Below are positions 39,851 through 48,164 of a stretch of DNA of 64,000 nt, in pieces. The notes under the pieces are model-generated. The model did no database searches. It saw only the letters and a program-made list of their open reading frames with translations, and was not told where the DNA came from. Location of the stretch: the NCBI RefSeq assembly GCF_013004645.1, contig NZ_JABEME010000006.1, positions 124,001 to 188,000 on the forward strand, written 5' to 3'. The stretch is from Stenotrophomonas africana (lineage in GTDB: Bacteria > Pseudomonadota > Gammaproteobacteria > Xanthomonadales > Xanthomonadaceae). Positions within the stretch are counted from its first letter, which is position 1; every line of letters begins with the position of its first letter. The position numbers were made by a program, and so were the translations under genes.

Positions 39851-41440
39851 ATGAAACTGCCTGCCGCCTGGCTGTGCTGCCTGTTGCTGACCTCGCCGGC
39901 CTGGGCCGCGGACACCGTGGTCAGCGGCAAGGTCTATCTGGAGCGTGACGGACGGCCGGGGCGCGGCGCGACCGATCCGGGCCTGGCCGGGGTGCAGGTT
40001 TCCAACGGCGAGACCATCGTCAAGACGGCTGCAGACGGCAGCTACAGCTTGCCAGTGCGCGACGGCCAGACCGTATTCGTGATCAAGCCCGATGCCTACG
40101 CCTTCCCGAAGGCGACCGACGGCCTGCCGTCGTTCTGGCGCCACTACCGCCCGAACGGCTCGCCGGCGCTGAAGTACGGCGGCATCGCCGCCACCAGCGA
40201 TGTCACCCGCAACTGGGATTTCGCTCTGCAGTCGGACCGCCATGACAGCCGCCATGGTTTCCAGATGCTGGTGTTCACCGATTCGCAGACCGCCAGCCTG
40301 AAGGACATCGGCTACTACCAGCAGTCGATCGTGGCGCCGCTGGTCGGCCAGACCAGGGCGCGCATGGGCACCACTCTGGGTGACATCGTCAATGATGACC
40401 TGACCCTGTATCCGGCGATCAACAAGGTCACCGCCGAACTTGGCGTGCCGTGGTTCCATGTGCCGGGCAACCACGACCTCGATTTCGATGCCGCCAGCGA
40501 TGAGCACTCGCTGGACAGCTGGCGCAACATCTACGGCCCGGACACCTACGCGGTGGAAGAGGGCGGCGCCAGTTTCGTGTTCCTGGACGACGTGGTGTAC
40601 GACCCCAAGGCCAGGCCGAAGTACGTCGGCGGCCTGCGCGAAGACCAGTTCGCCTTCCTCGCCAGCTACCTGAAGGGGCTGCACAAGGATCGCCTGCTGG
40701 TGCTGGGCATGCACATCCCGCTGTTCGACGCCGCGCCGGGACGCGAGACCTTCCGCCATGCCGATCGCCAGCGGCTGTTCGACCTGTTGAAGGACTTCCG
40801 CAACGTGCTGGTGCTCAGCGGCCACAGCCACACCCAGCAGCACGTCTACCACGGCAAGGCCGAGGGCTGGAACGGCGAAAAGCCGCTGCACGAGTACAAC
40901 GTGGGTGCCAACTGCGGTGCGTTCTGGTCGGGGGTGAAGGACGCCGCCGGCGTGCCGGACAGCACCATGAGCGATGGCACCCCGAAGGGCTATGCGTTGC
41001 TCGATGTGGCCGGCAATGGCAGCTACAAACTGCAGTACCGCGTGGCCGGCAAACCGGCCAGCGAGCAGATCGGCCTGCATGCGCCGAAGGTGCTGCGCCA
41101 GGGGGCCTACCCGGCGTGGGGCATCTATGCCAACGTCTACATGGGTGAGGATGCCAGCGTGGTCGAGTACCGCGTCGATGGCGGCACCTGGCAGCCGATG
41201 AAGCAGGTCAGCCAGCCCGATCCGCGCCTGATGGTGGAAAACGTGGCCGACGATCTTGCCAATAACCTGCGCGGCTACGACCGCTCGCCGGAGGCCACCG
41301 CATCGCCGCACCTGTGGCGCGGCGCGTTGCCGACCGATCTGGCCGTGGGCAGTCACAAGGTCGAGGTGCGCTCCACCCAGCCCGACGGAGCGGTGTTCAC
41401 CGCCAGCACCCGCTACAGCCTGCAGACTGCCCAGCCCTGA
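39851..41440 (+). CDS. Exported calcineurin-like metallophosphoesterase
   Basis: 529 residues with a signal peptide (cleavage after AWA, residue 19). An N-terminal beta domain (VSGKVYLERDGRPGRG...GVQVSNG...DGSYSLP) is followed by the metallophosphatase core: FTDSQ, GDIVND, PGNHDLDF, LVLGMHIPLF and LSGHSHTQQH, and then a C-terminal beta domain (YRVDGGTWQPM). The first motif has D-x-Q instead of D-x-H. It is a predicted periplasmic phosphoesterase, substrate unknown. It stands alone after the his operon. Confidence 0.85.
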   Translation: MKLPAAWLCCLLLTSPAWAADTVVSGKVYLERDGRPGRGATDPGLAGVQVSNGETIVKTAADGSYSLPVRDGQTVFVIKPDAYAFPKATDGLPSFWRHYRPNGSPALKYGGIAATSDVTRNWDFALQSDRHDSRHGFQMLVFTDSQTASLKDIGYYQQSIVAPLVGQTRARMGTTLGDIVNDDLTLYPAINKVTAELGVPWFHVPGNHDLDFDAASDEHSLDSWRNIYGPDTYAVEEGGASFVFLDDVVYDPKARPKYVGGLREDQFAFLASYLKGLHKDRLLVLGMHIPLFDAAPGRETFRHADRQRLFDLLKDFRNVLVLSGHSHTQQHVYHGKAEGWNGEKPLHEYNVGANCGAFWSGVKDAAGVPDSTMSDGTPKGYALLDVAGNGSYKLQYRVAGKPASEQIGLHAPKVLRQGAYPAWGIYANVYMGEDASVVEYRVDGGTWQPMKQVSQPDPRLMVENVADDLANNLRGYDRSPEATASPHLWRGALPTDLAVGSHKVEVRSTQPDGAVFTASTRYSLQTAQP

Positions 41441-41475
41441 CACGCCGCAAGGCCTCTCCAGCGAAAGGACCCCGC

Positions 41476-41760
41476 ATGGATATCCGCTTCATGGCCGGCA
41501 CCACGCCGGTGACCCTCAGCCGCCACTGGTTCACCGGCGCGATGCTGCTGCAGAGCGCCACCGAGAAGGTCTGGGTGCAGCATCCGCTGCATCCCGGCAC
41601 CCACTTCTCGTTCTCGCTGGTACAGTCGTGGCTGCGCCATATCGCCGGCCATGAAGTGCTGGTTGAGCGCACCCGGCCGCTGCTGTTTGCCGGTTTCCGC
41701 CCGCAGCGGCTGCGCGTGCTGGTGGATGGTGTGCAGGTGGCCGAACAGGAAGGCATGTAG
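41476..41760 (+). CDS. Small protein of unknown function
   Basis: 94 residues, no signal peptide, no membrane segment: MDIRFMAGTTPVTLSRHWFTG... ending LVDGVQVAEQEGM. GAAAGGA lies just upstream. Starts 35 bases after the phosphoesterase stop on the same strand, so perhaps co-transcribed. No family recognised. Confidence 0.55.
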   Translation: MDIRFMAGTTPVTLSRHWFTGAMLLQSATEKVWVQHPLHPGTHFSFSLVQSWLRHIAGHEVLVERTRPLLFAGFRPQRLRVLVDGVQVAEQEGM

Positions 41761-41820
41761 GCTAACCTGAACCATCGGTGTGCTAGGCAAAGCTACCCCG
41801 ATGCCTGAGAATCGGGGCGA

Positions 41821-41834
41821 TTCAATCGATCCAA
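41821..41834. promoter_or_regulatory. LacI-type palindromic operator before glucokinase
   Basis: TTCAATCGATCCAA, a 14-bp near-palindrome centred on CG, ends 10 bases before the glk GTG. The same ATCGATC core with matching flanks occurs before both TonB receptors in this window. A separate hairpin (CCCCGAT/ATCGGGG, 41796-41817) lies directly before it. Confidence 0.7.
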
Positions 41835-41844
41835 GCAGGCCAGC

Positions 41845-42867
41845 GTGACCATCGCAGCAGCGTCCCCGGTTTCCTCCGACTCCGCCCGCGGCGGTCTTCC
41901 GCGCCGTCTGGTGGTCGCCGATGTCGGCGGCACCTTTGCCCGCCTCGCGCTGGCTGAAACCCAACCCGGCCAGGCACCGCTGCTGGGCAGCCATCGCACC
42001 TACGCCTGCGCCGAGCACCCCAGCCTGGCGGCGATCCTGGCCGATTTCACCGCAGGCCTTGGCCAGCCGGTGCAGACCGCGGTGGTCGCCATCGCCGGCC
42101 TGCTCGATGGCGATGTGCTGATCAATTCCAACCTGCCGTGGAGGGTCTCGCTGTCGGCCACCCGCGCGCAGTCCGGGTTGGGCGAACTGCAGCTGATCAA
42201 TGATTTCGAGGCGGTGGCGCTGGCCATCCCTTATCTGCAGCCCGACACGCTGGTGCCGCTGAACGGCGATGCCGATCCGGCGCAGGCGTTCCCGGCACTG
42301 GTGCTGGGCGCCGGTACCGGCCTGGGCGCCGCGCTGCGCTTTGCCGATGGCGAGCGCCCGGTGCTGGCCAGCGAGATCGGCCATGCCGCGCTCGGCGCCG
42401 GCAACACGCTGGAACTGCAGGTGCTGGGCAAGTTGCTGCAGCGCTGGGCGCACGTGGACAACGAGCGCGTGCTGTCCGGTAGTGGCCTGATGAACCTGTA
42501 CCCGTGCCTGTGCGAGCTGCGCGGTGCCACCCCGGTGTGGACCAGCACCGAAGCGTTGATCGGTGCCGCGCGCAGCGGTGAAGACGCGCTGGCGGTGGAA
42601 ACGCTGCAGGTGTTCTGTGCCTGGCTGGGCAGTCTGGCCGGCGACGCAGCCATCGCCGTCGGTGCACGTTCGGTGTACCTGGCCGGTGGCATTTCCGCGC
42701 ATGTGCAGGATTTCCTGGCCGATGGCCGCTTCCGTGAGCGCTTCCTCAACAAGGGCGTGCTGACCGAGGTGCTCCGCCAGGTACCGGTGTGGCGGGTGGA
42801 GCATGGCCAGCTGGGCGTGCTCGGTGCAGCGGTCTGGCACGCCGCTCGACAGCCCACGCACGACTGA
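41845..42867 (+). CDS. glk: Glucokinase (ROK-unrelated, bacterial Glk family)
   Basis: 340 residues: ATP site VVADVGGTFARLALAE at 23-38, sugar site LINDFEAVALAIPYL, LGAGTGLGAALRF, SEIGHAALG, and VYLAGGISAHVQDFL near the end. It phosphorylates glucose in the cytoplasm. It starts at GTG 41845 and is preceded by a LacI-like operator. It begins a plausible four-gene run glk-amidase-cutC, followed by a TonB receptor. Confidence 0.9.
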   Translation: MTIAAASPVSSDSARGGLPRRLVVADVGGTFARLALAETQPGQAPLLGSHRTYACAEHPSLAAILADFTAGLGQPVQTAVVAIAGLLDGDVLINSNLPWRVSLSATRAQSGLGELQLINDFEAVALAIPYLQPDTLVPLNGDADPAQAFPALVLGAGTGLGAALRFADGERPVLASEIGHAALGAGNTLELQVLGKLLQRWAHVDNERVLSGSGLMNLYPCLCELRGATPVWTSTEALIGAARSGEDALAVETLQVFCAWLGSLAGDAAIAVGARSVYLAGGISAHVQDFLADGRFRERFLNKGVLTEVLRQVPVWRVEHGQLGVLGAAVWHAARQPTHD

Positions 42868-42918
42868 TCGGCACGGCCGGCATCGGGCCGGCCGCACATT
42901 GCAGACTGGGAGGGGAAG

Positions 42919-43917
42919 ATGGTGGATCGCAGGCAGTTCCTGCAGGCCGGCGCACTGGCCGCTGGCATCGCAGCATTACCGGGCGTGCAGGCGCGCACGC
43001 AGGGTGGGGCCAAAGTGGTTTCGACCTGGGACTTCGGCGTGCCGGCCAACCAGGCCGCATGGGAGGTGCTGGCCCAGGGCGGCAGCGCGCTGGATGCGGT
43101 GGAAGCAGGCGCACGCTGGGCCGAGAGCGAGCTGTGCAACCCCACCGTTGGCCATTGTGGCAATCCGGATCGCGACGGCGTGCTGAGCTTGGACGCGAGC
43201 ATCATGGATGGTGATGGCCGTTGCGGTGCAGTGGCCGCGCTGGTCGACATCCTGCATCCGGTGTCGGTGGCCCGCAAAGTGATGGAAAACAGCCCGCACG
43301 TGCTGCTGGTGGGCGACGGCGCGCAGCAGTTCGCGGTGCAGCAGGGCTTCGAGCGCAAGCACCTGCTGACGCCGCAGGCCGAAGCGGCCTGGCGCGAGTG
43401 GCTGAAGACCGAGAAGTACCAGCCGCAGATCAATGCCGAGCGCCGTGGTATTCCCGGCAACAGCGACAACCACGACACCATCGGCATGCTGGCGCTGGAT
43501 GCCAAGGGCCATCTGGCCGGTGCCTGCACCACCAGCGGGATGGCCTGGAAACTGCACGGCCGGGTTGGCGACAGCCCAATCATCGGTGCCGGCCTGTATG
43601 TCGACAACGACGTGGGTGCGGCCACCGCGTCGGGCGTGGGTGAGGAGATGATCCGCAACGCCGCTTCGTTCCTGGTGGTCGAACTGATGCGCCAGGGGCG
43701 CTCGCCGGCGCAGGCCTGCCGCGAAGCCATCGACCGCGTGGTGCGCAAGCGCCCCGAAGCGAGCAAGACACTGCAGGTCTGCTTCCTGGCCATGAACAAG
43801 CAGGGCGAGGTGGGTGCCTACGCGTTGCATCGCGGCTTCGTCTACGCCGTGTGCGATGGGCAGCGCCAGGATGACCTGCGCGACTCGCCGTCGATCTACA
43901 CGAGCACCCAGGCGTGA
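42919..43917 (+). CDS. Tat-exported N4-(beta-N-acetylglucosaminyl)-L-asparaginase (aspartylglucosaminidase)
   Basis: 332 residues. A Tat-type signal (DRRQFLQAGALAAG) precedes a self-processing Ntn-hydrolase: WEVLAQGGSALDAVEAGARWAE at the start, and the cleavage site HDT with nucleophile Thr187 in NSDNHDTIGMLALD, the wording typical of glycosylasparaginase rather than plain L-asparaginase type III. GAGTAGLYVDND-like substrate-binding segment GAGLYVDNDVGAATASGVGEE follows. It cleaves the Asn-GlcNAc bond left after N-glycan proteolysis, probably in the periplasm. GAGGGGAAG lies before the ATG. CutC is coupled to its stop. Confidence 0.88.
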   Translation: MVDRRQFLQAGALAAGIAALPGVQARTQGGAKVVSTWDFGVPANQAAWEVLAQGGSALDAVEAGARWAESELCNPTVGHCGNPDRDGVLSLDASIMDGDGRCGAVAALVDILHPVSVARKVMENSPHVLLVGDGAQQFAVQQGFERKHLLTPQAEAAWREWLKTEKYQPQINAERRGIPGNSDNHDTIGMLALDAKGHLAGACTTSGMAWKLHGRVGDSPIIGAGLYVDNDVGAATASGVGEEMIRNAASFLVVELMRQGRSPAQACREAIDRVVRKRPEASKTLQVCFLAMNKQGEVGAYALHRGFVYAVCDGQRQDDLRDSPSIYTSTQA

Positions 43918-44651
43918 GCAGGCGGCTCACTCTGGAAATCGCCAGCAACTCGCTGGCCTCGGCGCTGGCCGCTCAGGCCGGTGGCGCTGACCGCATCGAG
44001 CTGTTCGACAACCTGGCCGAGGGCGGCACCACGCCGTCGTTCGCCAGCATCGCGATGGCCCGTGAGCGCCTGTCGATTCCGCTGTTCGTGCTGGTGCGGC
44101 CACGCCCGGGCGACTTCCACTACGACGCGCTGGAAACCGAACTGATGCTGCGTGACATCGCGCAGTGCCGCGCGCTCGGCTGCGATGGCGTGGTGATCGG
44201 TGCGCTGGATGTGCAGGGCGGCATCGACGTGGCGCTGTGTCGCGAACTGGTGCAGGCCGCCGGGCCGTTGCAGGTGACCTTCCACCGCGCCTTCGATGCG
44301 GCCCGCGATCTGCCGGCAGCGCTGGAGCAGGTGATCGGGCTGGGCTGCCAGCGCGTGCTGACCTCGGGCGGCCAGGTCAGCGCCGAGGCCGGTGCCGATG
44401 TGCTGGCGGGCCTGGTCACCCAGGCGGCGGGACGTATCACGGTGATGGCCGGCGCCGGGCTGGGCCCAGCCAATGTCGCCGCCGTCGCACGACGCAGCGG
44501 CTGCACCGAACTGCACGCCTCGGCCAAAGGCCTGCGGCGCTCGGCCATGCAGTTCCAGAACCCGGACCTGCGAGGGCTGGACCCGGACTGGAGCCAGACC
44601 GCCACCGCCACTGTGGCCGCGCTGCGGCAGGCGCTGGACGGCGCGCAGTAA
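43914..44651 (+). CDS. cutC: CutC family protein
   Basis: 245 residues, a TIM-barrel protein: LEIASNSLASALAAQAGGADRIELFDNLAEGGTTPS, FVLVRPRPGDFHY, GCDGVVIGALD, TFHRAFDAARDL and RVLTSGGQVSAEAGADVL. CutC was linked to copper tolerance in E. coli, but that role is disputed. Its GTG overlaps the amidase stop (GTGA), which here ties it to glycan catabolism rather than to the copper genes 3 kb away. Confidence 0.9.
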   Translation: MSRRLTLEIASNSLASALAAQAGGADRIELFDNLAEGGTTPSFASIAMARERLSIPLFVLVRPRPGDFHYDALETELMLRDIAQCRALGCDGVVIGALDVQGGIDVALCRELVQAAGPLQVTFHRAFDAARDLPAALEQVIGLGCQRVLTSGGQVSAEAGADVLAGLVTQAAGRITVMAGAGLGPANVAAVARRSGCTELHASAKGLRRSAMQFQNPDLRGLDPDWSQTATATVAALRQALDGAQ

Positions 44652-44663
44652 CCCGCTTCTTCT

Positions 44664-44733
44664 GTAGAGCCGAGCCCTCGCTCGGCTGCTCTTTGCGACG
44701 AACAACAGCAGCCGAGCACAGGCTCGGCTCTAC
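44664..44733. repeat. SMAG-type REP dimer
   Basis: GTAGAGCCGAGCCCTCGCTC... and its inverted partner ending GGCTCGGCTCTAC, about 22 bases apart, 12 bases after the cutC stop. Probably the 3' boundary of the glk-cutC transcript. Confidence 0.85.
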
Positions 44734-45058
44734 AACGACCCGCTGCCGGCCGAACGCGACCACGCGGACAAAACCGTTCCGCGCGCGGCTGTCGTGATCG
44801 TGTCACTACTTCGTGCGCCGTTCTCTCAGCGATGTTTCGCAACCCTTTGATTGTTCTGGATGCCGGCAGCCGATAGCGGCATTCCCTCGGGTGTTGCTGC
44901 GTTGCCGCATGCCGGGCGTGGTTCAGCCGTGCTTTAGTTTGGATCGATCCACAGGAGGGGGCGCCGCGTCGGTCCTGAACCGATCCAGATGCCCGGATCA
45001 GCCGTAGTGCCGCGCCACCACCCGTCCGTGCGTCCACACTTTCGAAGAGCAACCACCC
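44734..45058. other. Non-coding upstream region of the first TonB receptor
   Basis: About 325 bases without a gene. The only clear signal is the LacI-type palindrome at 44939-44952; the 106 bases between it and the ATG would be the receptor's leader. No strong promoter boxes stand out. Confidence 0.6.
44939..44952. promoter_or_regulatory. LacI-type palindromic operator before TonB receptor 1
   Basis: TTGGATCGATCCAC, nearly perfect 14-bp palindrome centred on CG, 106 bases before the receptor ATG; same consensus as the sites before glk and the second receptor. Confidence 0.7.
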
Positions 45059-48016
45059 ATGGCTCAGTCCGTTCGCAAGCGCCGTCACCTGCTGTCCCAG
45101 GCCCTGATCCTCGCCCTCTTGCCGCTGGCTGCCAGTGCACAGGAAGCTGCCAGTGCGTCCACCAAGGATCTGGACGCAGTCACCGTCACCGGTTCACGCA
45201 TCAAGCGCGCCGCCGTCGAAGGCCCGGCACCGGTCAACGTGATCACCGCCGCGCAGATCCAGAAGGAAGGCTTCGTCAGCGTGTACGACGCGCTGAAGAC
45301 CCTCACCGAAGCGACCGGCACTGTTGAAGCCGCTTCGCAGTGGGGCTCGCATACGCCCAATGCCAGCGGCCTGAACCTGCGCGGGATGGGCCCGAATCGC
45401 TCGCTGCTGCTGGTCAACGGCCGTCGCGTGGCGGACTACCCGCTGCCGTATGGCGGTGAAACCAACTTCTCCAACTACGGCAACATTCCGGCCGCGGCGG
45501 TGGAGCGCATCGAAGTGCTGACCGGTGGCGCCTCGGCCATCTATGGTTCGGATGCGATTGCCGGCGTGGTCAACGTCATCCTGAAAACCAACTACGACGG
45601 CGACGAAGTGCGCGTGCGTGGTGGTACCTCCACCGAGGGTGGCCGCGATACCTGGGACTTGTCCTGGGCCGGCGGCAAGACCGGTGACAACTGGAGCGTG
45701 ACCTACGCGCTGCAGTACACCAAGCGCGACCCGCTGTTCGGGCGTGACCGCCCGCAGATGGACGATGCCGATGATGCGCCGTACCCGTCCTGGAACATGG
45801 AGCAACGCAAGGTCGGCTTCCGACCCACCGCTGGTCTGGCGCTGATCGATCCGACCACGGGCCAGCGTCTGGCACCGCCCACCGGCACCTGCGAGAAGTT
45901 CAACGGCGAGTACTACACCGCCGATCGACTGGTCTACAACTACGCCGCCAACAGCATCACCAACACCGGCCGCCTGTGCGGTATGAGCGCCGACTACGCC
46001 AACTGGCTGCTCACCGGCGGTGCCGAGAACGTGTCCGGCAACCTGTATGCCACCTTCGACTTCAGCAACGACCTGCAGGCCTGGACCAACCTGGCGGTGT
46101 ACCGCTCCGAAGCGATCTGGGGCACCAATCCGCCCAGCGTGTCGCTGATCGACGATGACAACGGCTACTACTGGGATGCCAACCGCAACCGTCCGATCCT
46201 GGGTGTGCGCCAGTTCACCCCGAACGAGGTGGGCGGCCTGGATACGCTGCGCAATACCAACCGGGAACTGTCCTGGGATTGGAGCGCGGGCCTGCGAGGG
46301 CGCTTGGCCGACCGCTTCGACTGGAGCGCCACGGTGGGGCGTTCCTACTACCGCGTGGAAGAGCGGCAGAACGTGGTCGACAAGCAGAAGTCGTACGACT
46401 ACTTCCTCGGCCCGAAGCTGGGCACCACGGCCGATGGCGAGGCGATCTACGCCTTGAACGAATCGCGCTGGTGGAACCCGCTCACGCCGGACGAGTACTG
46501 GCAGATGGGCACGGTGGCGAAGAACCGTGCGTCCTCATGGGTCAACCAGGCCTCGGCGGATATCACCGGCGAACTGTTCCAGGGCTGGGCCGGCCCGATC
46601 TCGTTCGCCGCGGTAGCTGAAGTCGCGCAGCAGGGTTATCACCTCAGCCCCGACCCACGCGCCGGCATCGACTTTGACCTGCAGAACGTCGATCGCGGTG
46701 GCGGCGAGCGCACCCGCTATTCGGCCGGCGTCGAGTTCAAGATCCCGCTGCTGGACAGCGTGACCGCCACTGCGGCCGCGCGCTATGACCGCTATGGCAA
46801 CTACAAGGCCGACGACAGCAGCGAAGCGCTGGACATCGGCAGCCAGAAGGAAACCACCTGGAACGTCGGTCTGGAATGGCGCCCGGTCGAATCGCTGCTG
46901 GTGCGTGGCTCGTACGCCACCAGCTTCCATGCGCCGGACATGCATTACCTGCTGGGCCAGCCGAGCAGTTCGGAAGTGCAGACCTATGACCGCCTGCGCT
47001 GCATCCAGAGTGGCGCGTACCTGGTCAACAACTGCGGTGTGGGCAACACCGATGTCTGGTACACCTTCGACGTGAACCGCCGTGGCACGCCGCTGCTGCG
47101 CTCGGAAACCGGCGATTCGTGGACGGTCGGTTTCGTCTGGGACGTGATGCCGAACCTGTCGGTCAGTGCCGACTACTGGGCGATCAAGCTGGAAGACATG
47201 ATCGTCGACGTCGGCGCCGATGAGGTGCTGGCCAGCGAGGCCGGTTGCCTGACCGGCAAGAACATCGATGGCACGCCATGGGCCAACCCGGCCGGTGGCG
47301 AGTACTGCGCCGGCATCCTGGCCCGCGTGAACCGTGACAGCAACGGCCGCCTGGTATCGATCGAGCGCGGCCCGTTCAACCTGGCCAGCCGGGAAGTGCG
47401 CGGCATCGACTTGACCGCACGCTATCGCCTGGAAACCGCGCAGTGGGGCAGCTTCCAGCTGGGTGTGAACTACACCAACCAGATCTCCACCAAGGAACAG
47501 CGCTACGCCAACGACCCGAACCCGGAACGCCGCGACCGCGACCTGCGCAGCAAGCTGCGCGCGAGCCTGGCCTGGCAGCGCGGCAACTGGAACGCCAATG
47601 TCTATGCCGACCGCGTGGGCTCGGTGCCGGGCGTGCGCTACCACTGGGGCACCGACCGCCTGGACAACCCCGGTGGCTGCCTGCCGTTCGCCGATGGCTA
47701 CGTGCCCAGCGACAGCCCGTCGCTGAACTGCCTGGAGCCGGCGACACGTCCGGATGGCTCGCCGAACCCGAACCCGAATGCAGGCCAGCAGACTGCGCGC
47801 TATTTCGGCCGGGTCGGGCCGTTCATCACCTGGAACTTCAACGTGGGCTACCAGGTGACCGAACACGCGAAGGTAAACGTGTACGTCAACAACGCCTTCA
47901 ACTCCGCCAGCTGGAACCACAAGGACCCGTACAAGCTGGACTACGATTTCGCCCCGACCCGGTTGCTGGGCGCGGTCGGCCGCGAGTTCGCGTTGGAGTA
48001 TGTGTTCACCTTCTGA
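45059..48016 (+). CDS. TonB-dependent outer-membrane receptor
   Basis: 985 residues with a signal peptide (cleavage near ASAQ, residue 28), a TonB-box-like VTVTGSRIKR, a plug domain (VNVITAAQIQKEGFVSVYDAL, NLRGMGPNRSLLLVNGRRV, AVERIEVLTGGASAIYGSDAIAGVVNVILK) and a large barrel ending in the outer-membrane signal ALEYVFTF. It takes up a large substrate across the outer membrane using TonB energy. The operator shared with glk and its place behind the glycosylasparaginase point to a sugar, oligosaccharide or glycopeptide cargo rather than iron. No siderophore genes are near. Confidence 0.9.
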   Translation: MAQSVRKRRHLLSQALILALLPLAASAQEAASASTKDLDAVTVTGSRIKRAAVEGPAPVNVITAAQIQKEGFVSVYDALKTLTEATGTVEAASQWGSHTPNASGLNLRGMGPNRSLLLVNGRRVADYPLPYGGETNFSNYGNIPAAAVERIEVLTGGASAIYGSDAIAGVVNVILKTNYDGDEVRVRGGTSTEGGRDTWDLSWAGGKTGDNWSVTYALQYTKRDPLFGRDRPQMDDADDAPYPSWNMEQRKVGFRPTAGLALIDPTTGQRLAPPTGTCEKFNGEYYTADRLVYNYAANSITNTGRLCGMSADYANWLLTGGAENVSGNLYATFDFSNDLQAWTNLAVYRSEAIWGTNPPSVSLIDDDNGYYWDANRNRPILGVRQFTPNEVGGLDTLRNTNRELSWDWSAGLRGRLADRFDWSATVGRSYYRVEERQNVVDKQKSYDYFLGPKLGTTADGEAIYALNESRWWNPLTPDEYWQMGTVAKNRASSWVNQASADITGELFQGWAGPISFAAVAEVAQQGYHLSPDPRAGIDFDLQNVDRGGGERTRYSAGVEFKIPLLDSVTATAAARYDRYGNYKADDSSEALDIGSQKETTWNVGLEWRPVESLLVRGSYATSFHAPDMHYLLGQPSSSEVQTYDRLRCIQSGAYLVNNCGVGNTDVWYTFDVNRRGTPLLRSETGDSWTVGFVWDVMPNLSVSADYWAIKLEDMIVDVGADEVLASEAGCLTGKNIDGTPWANPAGGEYCAGILARVNRDSNGRLVSIERGPFNLASREVRGIDLTARYRLETAQWGSFQLGVNYTNQISTKEQRYANDPNPERRDRDLRSKLRASLAWQRGNWNANVYADRVGSVPGVRYHWGTDRLDNPGGCLPFADGYVPSDSPSLNCLEPATRPDGSPNPNPNAGQQTARYFGRVGPFITWNFNVGYQVTEHAKVNVYVNNAFNSASWNHKDPYKLDYDFAPTRLLGAVGREFALEYVFTF

Positions 48017-48099
48017 GGAGACCTACCTCTGGCGGTAGACCGCGCCATGCGTGGATGTGGACGCCGGGTGCCCATTCAGGAAATGCGGACAGGCTGGAG

Positions 48100-48130
48100 T
48101 TGACCTTCCCACGATGGCAAGGTTTAGCCT
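48100..48130 (+). promoter_or_regulatory. CueR-controlled promoter of copA
   Basis: TTGACC (-35, 48100-48105), 19-base spacer, TAGCCT (-10, 48125-48130). The spacer contains the CueR dyad ACCTTCC-N7-GCAAGGT (48103-48123). The overlong 19-bp spacer is the hallmark of MerR-family activation. Confidence 0.9.
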
Positions 48131-48164
48131 GTCCGCATCCAGAAGGAATCCCGGGAATCCGATC

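Noticed and set aside
42871-42897. GC-rich hairpin between glk and the amidase gene as a terminator
   Set aside because: No T tract, and the short gap suggests co-transcription.
43914-44651. cutC as part of the copper module
   Set aside because: It overlaps the amidase gene, lies over 3 kb from copA, and has no CueR site.
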